DNA of 64,000 bases. Origin: Paracoccaceae bacterium (GTDB taxonomy: Bacteria > Pseudomonadota > Alphaproteobacteria > Rhodobacterales > Rhodobacteraceae). The translations under genes and the position numbers were made by a program. Of this stretch, positions 27,571 through 36,570 are shown piece by piece (the stretch's first letter is position 1; each line of letters opens with the position of its first letter). The stretch covers positions 1 through 64,000 of the forward strand of contig JAGRDY010000029.1 of assembly GCA_020446815.1 (NCBI GenBank). The letters run 5' to 3'. The notes below the pieces were generated by a model. It worked only from the letters and a program-made list of their open reading frames with translations, was not told where the DNA came from and made no database searches.

Positions 27571-29691
27571 TCAGGGCTTGCGGTTCAGATCGCGGTATCG
27601 TTCCACCTGCGCCACGTCGCTTTCCGCCTCGAGCGCGGTCAGCACCATGTGCAGGTGTTCGGCATCACGCAGGTCAACTTCGACAATAAGACGGTAAAAA
27701 TCGGGTTTTCGATCGACAAATGTCAGATCGGATATATTCGCCTTCTGCTGGCCGATCAAAGAGCAGATTCGCCCCAGCACGCCCGCATCGTTGGCGATGG
27801 TCATGTTGAGGCTGACGGTATGCACCGGCGCATGGGCGCCGGAATGCCAGCGCAGATCGATCCAGCGGTTCGGCTGTTGCTCGAATTCGGCCAGGGCGGG
27901 GCAATCTATGGCATGCACGACCACGCCCTGCCCGCGATAGGTGATACCGACGATGCGTTCGCCGGGAACCGCCTGGCAGCAATTGGCCCGCCGGTAGGAT
28001 TGATCGGCGGTCAGGCCGATCACCGGGCGGTTGGCATCGACGACCTCGGCCGGCTGGGTGGCAAGTTCGGGGTAGATCGCCTGAATGACTTCGCTGGCGG
28101 TCAGTTCGGCGCTGCCGAGGCGCGCGAAGACTTCGCTTTCGTCGGGCAGCGCCAGGGTCTTGGCGGCGATGCGCATCGCCTTGTCGGTTGCCTTGCGGCC
28201 GATATGTTCGAAGGCGACGCGGGCCAGTTCCTGACCGAGTTTCACGAATCTTTCGCGATCTTCCTCGCGCAGCGACCGGCGGATCGCGGATTTGGCGCGG
28301 CCCGTCACCACGATGTCGATCCAGGTCGCCTGGGGACGCTGGCCGGCGGCGGTGACGATTTCGACCGACTGGCCATTCTTGAGCCGGGTCCACAGGGGCA
28401 CGCGGATGCCGTCGACCTTGGCGCCGACGGTGGAATTGCCGATGCGGGTATGGATCGAATAGGCGAAGTCGATCGGCGTCGCGCCCTTTGGCAACTGGAT
28501 CACGTCACCCTTGGGCGTGAAGCAGAACACCTGGTCGGAATACATGTCGAGCTTCACGTTTTCGAGAAACTCGTCATGGTCCTCGCCGCTGTCGAATCGC
28601 TCGGTCAGGGTGGCGATCCATTTGGCCGGATCGACGGCGAAGGGGTTGCGGGCGCGTTCGCCGTCGCGGTAGGACCAATGCGCCGCCACCCCGGATTCGG
28701 CTACCTCGTGCATCTGGCGGGTGCGTATCTGCACCTCGACGCGCTTGCCGTCGCGGCCCGAGACGGTGGTGTGGATCGAGCGGTAGCCGTTCGACTTGGG
28801 CTGGCTGATATAGTCCTTGAAGCGGCCCGGCACCGCGCGCCAGCGCTGATGAATCGCCCCGAGCACACGGTAGCAATCGGCCTCGCTCTGGCAGATGATG
28901 CGAAACCCGTAGATGTCGGAGAGCCGCGAGAAGGCGAGCTGCTTTTCCTGCATCTTGCGCCAGATCGAATAGGGCTTCTTGGCGCGGCCGAACACCTCGG
29001 CCTGCACTTGCGCCTTTTCGAGCTCGGTCCGGATATCGGCGGTGATCTTGTTGATCACGTCGCCGGTTTCGCGCTGCAAGGTGATGAACCGGCGGATGAT
29101 CGAAGAGCGCGCTTCGGCGTTCAGCACCCGGAACGACAGATCCTCGAGTTCCTCGCGCATCCACTGCATCCCCATGCGCCCGGCCAGCGGCGCGAAGATA
29201 TCCATGGTTTCACGGGCCTTGCGGACCTGTTTTTCCTCGGGCAGGGATTTGATGGTGCGCATGTTGTGCAGCCGGTCGGCCAGCTTGACCAGGATGACCC
29301 GCAGATCCCTCGACATGGCGATGAACAGCTTGCGGAAGTTCTCCGATTGCTTGGTTTCGCTCGACGAAAGCTGAAGATTGGTCAGCTTGGTCACACCATC
29401 GACAAGTTCGGCGATTTCCTCGCCGAATTGCCGGGAGATTTCCGCATAGGTGGATTTGGTATCCTCGATCGTATCGTGCAGAAGTGCTGTGACGATCGTG
29501 GCGTCATCGAGCCGCTGTTCGGTGAGGATGGCGGCAACGGCGACCGGGTGGGAAAAATAGGACTCGCCCGAATAGCGTTTCTGGCCCGCGTGCATCTTGC
29601 GCCCGTAGTCATAGGCCGCCGCGATCAGGTCCGCGTTGGTGCGCGGGTTATAGTTGCGGACCAGCGCGATCAGATCATTCACATCGATCAT
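27571..29691 (-). CDS. Bifunctional (p)ppGpp synthetase/hydrolase (Rel/SpoT)
   Basis: This 706-residue enzyme makes and degrades the stringent-response alarmone (p)ppGpp. The N-terminal HD hydrolase domain is intact, with HPVAVAAIL and the HD pair at 72-73 in LLHDTIEDT. The synthetase domain carries YGFRIICQSEADCYRVLG and PKSNGYRSIHT. Residues 290-293 are RFKD, the RxKD motif that marks bifunctional enzymes rather than the EFDD of RelA. TGS (VFCFTPKGDVIQLPKGATP) and a C-terminal ACT domain follow. It follows rpoZ directly on the minus strand, as in many proteobacteria. Confidence 0.96.
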   Translation of the reverse strand: MIDVNDLIALVRNYNPRTNADLIAAAYDYGRKMHAGQKRYSGESYFSHPVAVAAILTEQRLDDATIVTALLHDTIEDTKSTYAEISRQFGEEIAELVDGVTKLTNLQLSSSETKQSENFRKLFIAMSRDLRVILVKLADRLHNMRTIKSLPEEKQVRKARETMDIFAPLAGRMGMQWMREELEDLSFRVLNAEARSSIIRRFITLQRETGDVINKITADIRTELEKAQVQAEVFGRAKKPYSIWRKMQEKQLAFSRLSDIYGFRIICQSEADCYRVLGAIHQRWRAVPGRFKDYISQPKSNGYRSIHTTVSGRDGKRVEVQIRTRQMHEVAESGVAAHWSYRDGERARNPFAVDPAKWIATLTERFDSGEDHDEFLENVKLDMYSDQVFCFTPKGDVIQLPKGATPIDFAYSIHTRIGNSTVGAKVDGIRVPLWTRLKNGQSVEIVTAAGQRPQATWIDIVVTGRAKSAIRRSLREEDRERFVKLGQELARVAFEHIGRKATDKAMRIAAKTLALPDESEVFARLGSAELTASEVIQAIYPELATQPAEVVDANRPVIGLTADQSYRRANCCQAVPGERIVGITYRGQGVVVHAIDCPALAEFEQQPNRWIDLRWHSGAHAPVHTVSLNMTIANDAGVLGRICSLIGQQKANISDLTFVDRKPDFYRLIVEVDLRDAEHLHMVLTALEAESDVAQVERYRDLNRKP

Positions 29692-29719
29692 TGCGGTCCG
29701 CTCGCCTCGGCCGTCGGGG

Positions 29720-30073
29720 TCAGCCCTGCCCCTGAGCTTCCATCAAGGCCCGCAAGAGCTTTTCCTCGGACATGTCGTCCTCTTGCGGGCGGTCGTTTTC
29801 GGCGCCCATCAACAGGGCCATCGCGTCGTCTTCGGGTTCATCAACCTCGATCTGGGTCTGATGGCTTTCGATCATGCGTTCGCGCAGGGTGGCGGCGCTT
29901 TGCGTCTCGTCGGCGATCTCGCGCAGGCTGACGACCGGGTTCTTGTCGTTGTCGCGATCGACCGTGACCGGGGCCCCTGCGGCGATTTCGCGCGCGCGGT
30001 GCGATGCGAGCATAACCAGTTCGAACCGGTTGGGAACCTTGTCAACGCAATCTTCGACCGTCACACGGGCCAT
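29720..30073 (-). CDS. rpoZ: RNA polymerase omega subunit
   Basis: Omega assists assembly of RNA polymerase and mediates ppGpp binding. The 117-residue protein begins [34 protein letters not shown], split here at a natural length; this is the omega core (residues 1-60). It is followed by an acidic C-terminal tail common in Alphaproteobacteria. The ATG at 30073 is the family start, four codons inside the longest frame. It precedes rel, linking ppGpp synthesis with one of its targets. Confidence 0.95.
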   Translation of the reverse strand: MARVTVEDCVDKVPNRFELVMLASHRAREIAAGAPVTVDRDNDKNPVVSLREIADETQSAATLRERMIESHQTQIEVDEPEDDAMALLMGAENDRPQEDDMSEEKLLRALMEAQGQG

Positions 30074-30110
30074 GGGCAACTCCAATCGACTTGAAAGATG
30101 TGGAAACCGC

Positions 30111-30143
30111 TACTTAAGCGCTTGACTGCATCATGACAAGCGC
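30111..30143 (-). promoter_or_regulatory. rpoZ promoter candidate overlapping an inverted repeat
   Basis: On the minus strand, TTGTCA (30134-30139) and TAAGTA (30111-30116) are spaced 17 bases apart, about 40 bases upstream of the rpoZ ATG. A 7-base inverted repeat, GCGCTTG (30118-30124) and CAAGCGC (30137-30143), lies over the spacer and -35. It may be an operator, or a hairpin ending the folK transcript. The -10 is poor. Confidence 0.35.
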
Positions 30144-30153
30144 CGAATCGCCC

Positions 30154-30738
30154 TCAGACCGGGCAAATCGCTGCTTTTTCCGCGTCCGGCAGGCCGGCTG
30201 TCATCGCCGAAACGCTGTGGCCGGTGACCGGATGGCGCCAGCGCGGCGCGATTTCCGCCAGGGGCACCAGAACGAAGGCGCGATCCTGAAGGCGCGGATG
30301 CGGCAGGATCAGCGATTCGGGGCAGTCGATCTGTTGGCGCTCGGGCAACAGATGCATCCATTTCACCTGAATGTCGCGGTTCGGCAGAACGCAGTCACCA
30401 ACAAAGAGCAGATCGAGATCGAGCGTTCGCGCCGCCCAGCGGGACTTTCTTTCGCGCAGGTATCGCGCCTCGATCGCGTGCAGCGCGCGCAGGATGCATT
30501 CGGGGGCCATGTCCGTGTCAACCAGCACGGCCGCATTGACGAAATCCGGCCCCGACCCCGGCGGAAAGGCGGGCGAGCGGAAAAACCGCGACACGCCGGC
30601 GATCCGAAAGCCCCCGGCAAGGTCGCGCAAGCCCGCCGCGAGGGTCGATCTTGCGTCGCCGGCCGGTGACGGAAGGTTCGCCCCCAAGCCGATCGCCGCC
30701 GTCCGGATGGCAGTTTCGCGATTCAATTCTTGTGCCAT
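30154..30738 (-). CDS. folK: 2-amino-4-hydroxy-6-hydroxymethyldihydropteridine diphosphokinase
   Basis: FolK transfers pyrophosphate from ATP to 6-hydroxymethyl-7,8-dihydropterin in folate synthesis. The 194-residue protein has the N-terminal AAIGLGANLPSP, the substrate region SRFFRSPAFPPGSGPDFVNAA, the family signature RWAARTLDLDLLF, and PHPRLQDRAFVLVPLAEIAP. The ATG at 30738 is used; a TTG two codons upstream is possible. It lies upstream of rpoZ on the same strand and is divergent from the NYN-domain gene. Other folate genes are not in the window. Confidence 0.94.
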   Translation of the reverse strand: MAQELNRETAIRTAAIGLGANLPSPAGDARSTLAAGLRDLAGGFRIAGVSRFFRSPAFPPGSGPDFVNAAVLVDTDMAPECILRALHAIEARYLRERKSRWAARTLDLDLLFVGDCVLPNRDIQVKWMHLLPERQQIDCPESLILPHPRLQDRAFVLVPLAEIAPRWRHPVTGHSVSAMTAGLPDAEKAAICPV

Positions 30739-30841
30739 TGGCAAGGTTTCTATACCAGTTCAGCAGTTTTCGCGTTTTTCCGGTTTGTCCACCCAAACGT
30801 CAATTGGGACTGACGCGATTTTTTTTTGAAGGATAAGATTG

Positions 30842-31414
30842 ATGTTCTACAAGGACGAACGGCTCGCGCTGTTCATTGACGGATCGAATCTCTATGCGGC
30901 GGCGAAGGCGCTTGGCTTTGATATCGACTACAAGCTGCTCCGGCAAGAATTCGAACGGCGCGGCAAGCTGCTGCGGGCGTTCTACTATACCGCGCTGCTG
31001 GAAAACGATGAATATTCGCCGATTCGGCCGCTGATCGACTGGCTGAATTACAACGGCTCTCGCATGGTGACCAAACCGGCCAAGGAATATACCGACAGCA
31101 TGGGGCGGCGCAAGGTCAAGGGCAACATGGACATCGAGCTTGCCGTCGATGCGATGGAGCTGGCGCCGCATGTCGATCACATGGTGCTGTTTTCCGGCGA
31201 CGGCGATTTCCGGCCCCTGATCGAAAGCCTGCAACGGCAGGGCGTGCGGGTTTCGGTGGTGTCGACCATCCGTTCGCAGCCGCCGATGATCGCGGATGAA
31301 TTGCGCCGGCAGGCCGACAATTTCATCGAACTCGACGCGCTGCGCGAGGTGATCGGCCGCCCGCCGCGCGAGGGCCAGCACAGCCACGAGAACCAGGGCG
31401 AGTTGGTGAAATAG
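30842..31414 (+). CDS. NYN-domain (LabA-like) protein
   Basis: The 190-residue protein is a PIN-like NYN-domain protein of the LabA/DUF88 group. Conserved acidic positions are visible in LALFIDGSNLYAAAK (Asp13) and in VLFSGDGDFRPLIESLQRQG, consistent with metal-dependent RNase fold. The target RNA is unknown. The ATG at 30842 follows GAAGGATAAG. A nine-T tract lies just upstream (about 30820), next to a short CGTCA/TGACG dyad. The gene is conserved in Alphaproteobacteria near folK and rpoZ. Confidence 0.88.
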   Translation: MFYKDERLALFIDGSNLYAAAKALGFDIDYKLLRQEFERRGKLLRAFYYTALLENDEYSPIRPLIDWLNYNGSRMVTKPAKEYTDSMGRRKVKGNMDIELAVDAMELAPHVDHMVLFSGDGDFRPLIESLQRQGVRVSVVSTIRSQPPMIADELRRQADNFIELDALREVIGRPPREGQHSHENQGELVK

Positions 31415-31513
31415 GCCGAACCGGGGCGACGCCGCCGAGGTTTTCGGGTTTCGGCTCTGGACGCCCGGCGCACGCGGCCTTAGGTCTCGGGGGGTGTCAC
31501 TTCGGGATTTGCC

Positions 31514-32464
31514 ATGCCAAAGCCAAAGCTCACCCTCTATCTTGCCGCGCCGCGCGGCTTTTGCGCGGGTGTGGACCGGGCGATCAAGATCGTCGAGATG
31601 GCGCTGGCCAAATGGGGGGCGCCGGTCTTCGTGCGCCATGAGATCGTGCACAACAGGTTCGTCGTGGACGGGCTGCGGGCCAAGGGCGCCGTCTTTGTCG
31701 AGGAGCTTGGCGAATGCCCCGCCGACAGGCCGGTGATCTTTTCCGCCCACGGGGTGCCGAAATCGGTGCCCGCCGAGGCCCGCGCCCGCCAGATGATCTT
31801 TGTCGACGCGACCTGCCCGCTGGTATCCAAGGTTCACATCGAGGCCGAGCGGCATCACCAGAACGGCTTGCAGATGGTGATGATCGGCCATGCGGGGCAC
31901 CCCGAGACGCTGGGAACCATGGGCCAGCTTCCCGAGGGCGAGGTGTTGCTGGTGGAGACGCCCGCCGATGTGCAGCGTCTGGCCCCGCGCGACGCGGAGA
32001 AGCTGGCGTTCATCACCCAGACCACGCTTTCCGTCGATGACACGGCGGAAATCGTCGCGGCGCTGAAATCACGCTTCCCGGCGATTGTCGGGCCGCACAA
32101 GGAAGACATCTGCTATGCAACGACGAACCGGCAGGAGGCGGTCAAGGCGATGGCCGGAAAGATCGCCGCGCTGCTGGTGATCGGCGCGCCGAATTCGTCG
32201 AACTCCCGGCGGCTGGTCGAGGTGGGCCGCGCCGCGGGCTGCGCCTATGCGCAACTGGTGCAGCGGGCGGCGGATATCGACTGGCGGGCGCTTGAGGGGA
32301 TTGACGCGCTGGGTGTGACGGCGGGCGCGTCGGCGCCGGAAGTGCTGGTCAACGAAGTCATCGAGGCCTGCCGCGCGCGGTTCGATGTCACGCTGGCACC
32401 GGTGGAGACGGCACGCGAAAACATCGAATTCAAGGTGCCACGCGCCTTGCGGGAACCGGCATGA
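31514..32464 (+). CDS. ispH: 4-hydroxy-3-methylbut-2-enyl diphosphate reductase
   Basis: IspH makes isopentenyl and dimethylallyl diphosphate in the last step of the MEP isoprenoid route. The 316-residue protein carries the three iron-sulfur cysteines: Cys17 in [12 protein letters not shown], a second in [12 protein letters not shown], and a third in [12 protein letters not shown], with [10 protein letters not shown] and [15 protein letters not shown] also present. It starts the plus-strand run ispH-LysE-methyltransferase-rnhA, separated from the NYN gene by about 100 bases. Confidence 0.97.
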   Translation: MPKPKLTLYLAAPRGFCAGVDRAIKIVEMALAKWGAPVFVRHEIVHNRFVVDGLRAKGAVFVEELGECPADRPVIFSAHGVPKSVPAEARARQMIFVDATCPLVSKVHIEAERHHQNGLQMVMIGHAGHPETLGTMGQLPEGEVLLVETPADVQRLAPRDAEKLAFITQTTLSVDDTAEIVAALKSRFPAIVGPHKEDICYATTNRQEAVKAMAGKIAALLVIGAPNSSNSRRLVEVGRAAGCAYAQLVQRAADIDWRALEGIDALGVTAGASAPEVLVNEVIEACRARFDVTLAPVETARENIEFKVPRALREPA

Positions 32465-32477
32465 GGAGCATCCGGAC

Positions 32478-33092
32478 ATGATCAACCTGCAATTCCTGCT
32501 GACCGCGCTTGTCGTCGTCGTCGCGCCCGGAACCGGGGTGATCTACACCCTTGCCGTCGGCCTCGGGCGGGGGCGCGCGGCCTCGGTCTTTGCCGCGCTT
32601 GGCTGCACGCTCGGCATCGTGCCGCACCTCACCGCCGCCGCCCTGGGGCTGGCCGCACTTCTGCACACCAGCGCGCTGCTCTTCCAGATCGTCAAGTTCG
32701 CGGGCGTCGCCTATCTGCTCTACCTCGCCTGGCAGGCGATGAAATCGGGCGGCGCGCTTGCCCTTTCGCGCGAGGCCGGTAGCGAACCCGGCTGGCGCAT
32801 CGCACTGCGCGGCATTCTGATCAACCTGCTCAACCCGAAGCTGTCGCTCTTCTTCCTCGCCCTTTTGCCCCCGTTCCTGAGCGGCAACCCGGCGACGGTC
32901 ACGGCCGAGATGTCGGTGCTGGGCGCCGTCTTCATGGCCCTGACCTTTGCCGTTTTCGCCCTTTACGGCGCCTTCGCCGCCGCAGCGCGCGACCTGCTTC
33001 TGTCTTCCGACCGGGCCATGCGCTGGCTCAGCCGCAGCTTTGCGGCAATCTTCGTCGCGCTCGCCGGCCGGCTGGCGATCGAGCGGACATGA
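32478..33092 (+). CDS. LysE family exporter
   Basis: The 204-residue membrane protein has about six helices and the LysE/RhtB features VVVVAPGTGVIYTLAVGLGRG, VKFAGVAYLLYLAWQAMK and NLLNPKLSLFFLALLPPF. These proteins export amino acids or homoserine lactone-like compounds; the substrate is not predictable here. The ATG at 32478 follows GAGGAGC. It is 13 bases after ispH, and its stop overlaps the methyltransferase start (ATGA). Confidence 0.9.
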   Translation: MINLQFLLTALVVVVAPGTGVIYTLAVGLGRGRAASVFAALGCTLGIVPHLTAAALGLAALLHTSALLFQIVKFAGVAYLLYLAWQAMKSGGALALSREAGSEPGWRIALRGILINLLNPKLSLFFLALLPPFLSGNPATVTAEMSVLGAVFMALTFAVFALYGAFAAAARDLLLSSDRAMRWLSRSFAAIFVALAGRLAIERT

Positions 33093-33682
33093 GCGCGGAT
33101 GAAAGGACCATCGCGGCCTATGACGCGCGGGCGGGCGCCTATGCCGAACGGTTCGACGCGGCCGGACCTGACCGGAATTTGCAAGACTTCATCGCCGCAT
33201 TGGCGACAGGGGCGCGTGTGCTCGACCTGGGCTGCGGGCCGGGCAATGCCTCGGCATTCATGCGTGCGGCGGGCCTGAAACCCGATCCGATCGATGCGTC
33301 GGCGAAGATGGTTGCCCTGGCCAACGCGCGCCATGCCATCGGGGCGCGGCTGGCCACTTTCGACGATATCGGCGGGGTTGGCGAATACGAGGCGGTCTGG
33401 GCCAATTTTTCGCTGCTTCACGCGGCGGCCGGCGATCTGCCCCGCTATCTGGCGGCGCTGGCGCGCGCATTGAAACCGGGCGGGCTTTTGCATATCGGCA
33501 TGAAGACCGGCAGTGGTGCGGCGCGCGACCGGATCGACCGGTATTACACCTATGTGACGCGCCGCGAATTGCTGGAGCTGCTGGCCGGCGCGGGGTTCAG
33601 CGTGACCGCGATCAGCGAGGGCCGCGAGACCGGACTGGCAGGCACGGACGATCCCTTCATCATCATGCGCGCCCATGTCTGA
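33089..33682 (+). CDS. Class I SAM-dependent methyltransferase
   Basis: The 197-residue protein has the SAM-binding motif [12 protein letters not shown] near residue 48, followed by [14 protein letters not shown] and [23 protein letters not shown], typical post-I to motif III blocks of class I methyltransferases. The substrate is unknown. The start overlaps the LysE gene (ATGA) and its end overlaps rnhA by eight bases, so it is part of the same transcript. Confidence 0.88.
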   Translation: MSADERTIAAYDARAGAYAERFDAAGPDRNLQDFIAALATGARVLDLGCGPGNASAFMRAAGLKPDPIDASAKMVALANARHAIGARLATFDDIGGVGEYEAVWANFSLLHAAAGDLPRYLAALARALKPGGLLHIGMKTGSGAARDRIDRYYTYVTRRELLELLAGAGFSVTAISEGRETGLAGTDDPFIIMRAHV

Positions 33683-34145
33683 GCTGTTCGCCTATACTGA
33701 CGGGGCCTGTTCGGGCAATCCCGGCCCCGGAGGCTGGGGCGTGCTGATGATCGCGCGCGAGGGCGGACGCATCGTCAAGGAGCGCGCGTTGCAGGGCGGC
33801 GAGGCGCATACGACCAACAATCGCATGGAGCTGCTGGCGGCGATTTCGGCGCTCGAGGCGCTGAGCCGCGGCGCGGCGATCACCGTCGTAACCGATTCCG
33901 CCTATGTCAAGAACGGCGTCAGCCAGTGGATTCACGGCTGGAAGCGCAACGGTTGGCGCACCGCCGACAAGAAACCGGTCAGAAATGTCGATCTCTGGCA
34001 GCGGCTCGATGCGGCGCAGGCGCGCCACGAGGTGAGCTGGCAATGGATCAAGGGCCATGCCGGGCACCCCGAAAACGAACGCGCCGACGAACTGGCGCGG
34101 GCGGGAATGGCCCCGTTCAAGCCGGCCAGGCCGGCCGGAAGCTGA
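33675..34145 (+). CDS. rnhA: Ribonuclease HI
   Basis: RNase HI removes the RNA strand of RNA-DNA hybrids. The 156-residue protein begins [20 protein letters not shown], with the first catalytic Asp at residue 9. It also shows [13 protein letters not shown] (Glu), [11 protein letters not shown] (Asp) and the final [13 protein letters not shown] (Asp). Length is typical. A tandem repeat at 34159-34225 follows it and separates it from the convergent small membrane gene. Confidence 0.96.
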   Translation: MSELFAYTDGACSGNPGPGGWGVLMIAREGGRIVKERALQGGEAHTTNNRMELLAAISALEALSRGAAITVVTDSAYVKNGVSQWIHGWKRNGWRTADKKPVRNVDLWQRLDAAQARHEVSWQWIKGHAGHPENERADELARAGMAPFKPARPAGS

Positions 34146-34158
34146 CCGGCCCGGTTTT

Positions 34159-34225
34159 CGGGGACCGGTCTTCTGGGATCGGCTTTCGGGGGCCGGCGGT
34201 CGGGGGCCGGTCTTCTGGGATCGGC
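34159..34225. repeat. Direct repeat between rnhA and the convergent membrane gene
   Basis: CGGGGACCGGTCTTCTGGGA (from 34159) and CGGGGGCCGGTCTTCTGGGA (from 34201) are nearly identical 25-base blocks 42 bases apart. Each continues with TCGGC, and a shortened copy, CGGGGGCCGGC, lies between. This fills the 80-base gap between two convergent genes and may act as a terminator-like or recombination-prone spacer. No T-run is present. Confidence 0.8.
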
Positions 34226-34227
34226 GG

Positions 34228-34470
34228 TCAGGGGCGTTTCGGCCCGTATCTTTCCCACAACCAGATGAGCGCGATGGCGCCCAGAACCGCGCCCAGGAAA
34301 CCGGCGGCGAAACCGGTGATCGCCAGCAGGATCCGCAGCACCAGCCCGCCGATCAGCGCCCCGAAGATGCCGATGGCGATGGTGGTGATGACATCCGTCT
34401 CGACCTTCATCGCACGGGTGGCGATGAAACCGGCGGTGGCGCCGATGATGATCAGGGCGATGATCTGCAT
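34228..34470 (-). CDS. GlsB/YeaQ/YmgE family small membrane protein
   Basis: The 80-residue protein is mostly hydrophobic, with about three helices and glycine-rich turns (IIIGATAGFIATRAMKVE, IGIFGALIGGLVLRILL, GAVLGAIALIWLWERYG). This fits the transglycosylase-associated GlsB/YeaQ/YmgE family, associated with stress responses in other bacteria. GAAAGGAGC precedes the ATG at 34470. It lies between rnhA (convergent) and fmt (same strand, 80 bases upstream). Confidence 0.82.
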   Translation of the reverse strand: MQIIALIIIGATAGFIATRAMKVETDVITTIAIGIFGALIGGLVLRILLAITGFAAGFLGAVLGAIALIWLWERYGPKRP

Positions 34471-34552
34471 GGCCGGGCTCCTTTCGGTTGTCCGGCCACT
34501 ATGGCGGCAAGGGGCGGCAATGTGAATGGCCGATGGCGTTTGGCGAAACGCT

Positions 34553-35449
34553 TCAGGACAGCCGGTCCGGCAAGGTCAGGCCGCGCAGCAGTTCCGCCGC
34601 CGCCATCGGGCGTCTGCCCTGCCGCTGGGCTTCGAGGATGTCGAGGGCGCCTTCGCCGCAGGCCACGCGAAAGCCGCCAAGTATTCGGCCCGGCGCGCCC
34701 TGCCCCTTGACCGGCCTGGCGCGCAGAAGCTTCAGCCGTTCGCCCGCGACCTCGCACCAGGCCCCGGGAAAGGGCGCAAGGCCGCGGATCAGCCGGTCGA
34801 TCTCGGCGGCGGGGCGCGACCAGTCGACGCGGGATTCGGATTTGTCGATCTTGGCGGCATAGCTTGCGCCCGCGGCGGGTTGCGGGGCGGCCACCAGGCT
34901 GTCGATCCGCGAAAGCGCCGCGCCGATCATCCGCGCGCCCATCTGCGCCAGGCGGTCGTGCAGTTCGCCGGTTGTTTCGGCCGGGCCGATCGGCGTAGCC
35001 TCGCGCAGCAGCACCGGGCCGGTATCGAGCCCGGCCTCCATCCGCATGATCGAAATGCCGGTTTCCCGGTCGCCCGCCATGATCGCCCTGTGGATCGGCG
35101 CCGCACCGCGCCAGCGCGGCAGGAGCGAGGCATGGATGTTGAGACAGCCGAGGCGGGGGGCATCGAGGATCGCCTGCGGCAGGATCAGGCCGTAGGCCAC
35201 CACCACGGCGATATCGGCGCCGAGACCGGCGAAGGCGGCCTGTTCGGCGGCGGATTTGAGGCTGACCGGGTGGCGCAGCGGCAGGCCCAGCGCCTCGGCG
35301 CGGCACTGCACCGGAGAGGGCCGGTCGTTCCTGCCGCGGCCCGCCGGGCGCGGCGGCTGGCAATAGACGGCGACAACCTGGTGCGCAGCGGCAACCGCAT
35401 CGAGCGCCGGGACGGCGAAATCGGGCGTGCCCATGAAAACGACCTTCAC
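34553..35449 (-). CDS. fmt: Methionyl-tRNA formyltransferase
   Basis: Fmt formylates initiator Met-tRNA using 10-formyl-tetrahydrofolate. The 298-residue protein starts with a GTG, then [18 protein letters not shown], and carries the signature [20 protein letters not shown] and a C-terminal OB domain. The start at 35449 overlaps the end of the neighbouring deformylase-like gene (GTGA). A long in-frame extension upstream of this GTG lies over the deformylase gene and is not homologous. The pair def-fmt is the usual operon for formyl-methionine handling. Confidence 0.95.
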   Translation of the reverse strand: MKVVFMGTPDFAVPALDAVAAAHQVVAVYCQPPRPAGRGRNDRPSPVQCRAEALGLPLRHPVSLKSAAEQAAFAGLGADIAVVVAYGLILPQAILDAPRLGCLNIHASLLPRWRGAAPIHRAIMAGDRETGISIMRMEAGLDTGPVLLREATPIGPAETTGELHDRLAQMGARMIGAALSRIDSLVAAPQPAAGASYAAKIDKSESRVDWSRPAAEIDRLIRGLAPFPGAWCEVAGERLKLLRARPVKGQGAPGRILGGFRVACGEGALDILEAQRQGRRPMAAAELLRGLTLPDRLS

Positions 35450-35949
35450 GCCCGCTTCCTCAGCTTGCCGGCCCTGGCCACCAGCATCTTGCGGCGCATC
35501 GGGCTGAGGTGGTCGACAAACATCCTGCCGTTGAGGTGGTCGATCTGATGCTGAACGCTGGTCGCCCAGAGGCCGGTGAAATCGCGGTCCTCGGTTTCGC
35601 CCGCGTCGTTGAGAAACCGCACGGTGACGGCGCGCGGACGCGCGACGATGGCTGACACGCCGGGCAGGTTGGGGCTTGCCTCTTCGTGGCGGCGCATCTG
35701 CACCGAGGCGTGCAGGATTTCGGGGTTGGCCATGCGCACCGCCTGGCCGCGCCGGTCGGAGCAATCGACCACCGCGAGGCGCAGCATGATGCCGATCTGC
35801 GGTGCCGCAAGGCCATAGCCGGGCATGGCATCCATGGTGGCCACCATGTCGTCCCAGATCATGTGCACGGTTTCGGTGATGGCCCGGACCGGCTCGGCCG
35901 CGGTGCGCAGGCGTTTGTCGGGATAGGGCACGAAGGCGCGCAGGGTCAC
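35446..35949 (-). CDS. Peptide deformylase-like protein lacking catalytic residues
   Basis: The 167-residue protein is plainly a deformylase paralogue: [10 protein letters not shown] at 44-53, [13 protein letters not shown] at 88-100 and the QHQIDHLNG motif near 133-141. But the metal-binding Cys of EGCLS is replaced by Ser (residue 92 in HEEASPNLP), and HEIDH has become HQIDH (Gln135), losing the catalytic Glu. The two His ligands remain. On current knowledge of the family it should not be an active deformylase. It is encoded in the def-fmt operon with GTGA overlaps at both ends, so it is likely expressed. Confidence 0.9.
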   Translation of the reverse strand: MTLRAFVPYPDKRLRTAAEPVRAITETVHMIWDDMVATMDAMPGYGLAAPQIGIMLRLAVVDCSDRRGQAVRMANPEILHASVQMRRHEEASPNLPGVSAIVARPRAVTVRFLNDAGETEDRDFTGLWATSVQHQIDHLNGRMFVDHLSPMRRKMLVARAGKLRKRA

Positions 35950-36467
35950 ATCCGCGCCCGTTCACGCTTCAGCTTGGTCATCTTGCGGGTGATGAGCTGA
36001 CGTTTCAGCGGCGTCAGGTAGTCGATGAACAGCCTGCCGTCGAGATGGTCGATCTCGTGCTGCACGCAGGTGGCCCAGAGACCGGTGAAATGTTCGCTCT
36101 GTTCGGCCCCGTCGAGCGAAAGCCAGCGTACCTCGACCTCGGCCGGGCGTTCGACATCGGCATATTGATCGGGGATCGACAGGCAGCCTTCCTCATGAAT
36201 GTTGCGGCTTTCCGATGACCAGACGATCTGCGGATTGATCAGGACCATGGGGCGGGGGGCGGCCTCGGGATCCTTGATGCAGTCCATCACGATGATCCGC
36301 TGCATCAGCCCCACCTGCGGGCCGGCAAGGCCGATGCCGGGCGCGTCATACATGGTATCGAGCATGTCATGCGCGGTCGCGCGAAGCGCGTCGGTGATCT
36401 CGGTCACGGGATCGGTCTTTTTCTTCAGCCGCGGGTCGGGATGGATCAGGATCGGTCGAATGCTCAT
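35946..36467 (-). CDS. def: Peptide deformylase
   Basis: Def removes the N-formyl group from new proteins, using a Cys/His/His metal site. The 173-residue protein keeps every key position: [10 protein letters not shown] at 44-53, EEGCLSIPD with Cys95, and QHEIDHLDG with His137, Glu138 and His141. It is the functional copy of the pair and the first gene of the operon def - def-like - fmt; its stop overlaps the next start (GTGA). The first motif reads GLAGPQ rather than GLAAPQ, a known variant. Confidence 0.96.
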   Translation of the reverse strand: MSIRPILIHPDPRLKKKTDPVTEITDALRATAHDMLDTMYDAPGIGLAGPQVGLMQRIIVMDCIKDPEAAPRPMVLINPQIVWSSESRNIHEEGCLSIPDQYADVERPAEVEVRWLSLDGAEQSEHFTGLWATCVQHEIDHLDGRLFIDYLTPLKRQLITRKMTKLKRERARM

Positions 36468-36570
36468 GCCCCGGATTTAGGCGATGCTTCCGGGCCTTGC
36501 AATGGGCAAGCGCATCGGCACTTGCACCCGCCGGTGGCTGGTATAATTTCGCGGCAAAGAGGAGCCCCCC

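Noticed and set aside
27517-29931. Long plus-strand frame opposite rel
   Set aside because: Antisense shadow of the rel gene, whose domains are intact and clear.
35450-35965. In-frame extension of fmt upstream of the GTG at 35449
   Set aside because: It overlaps the deformylase-like gene in another frame and gives an Arg/His-rich non-protein sequence.
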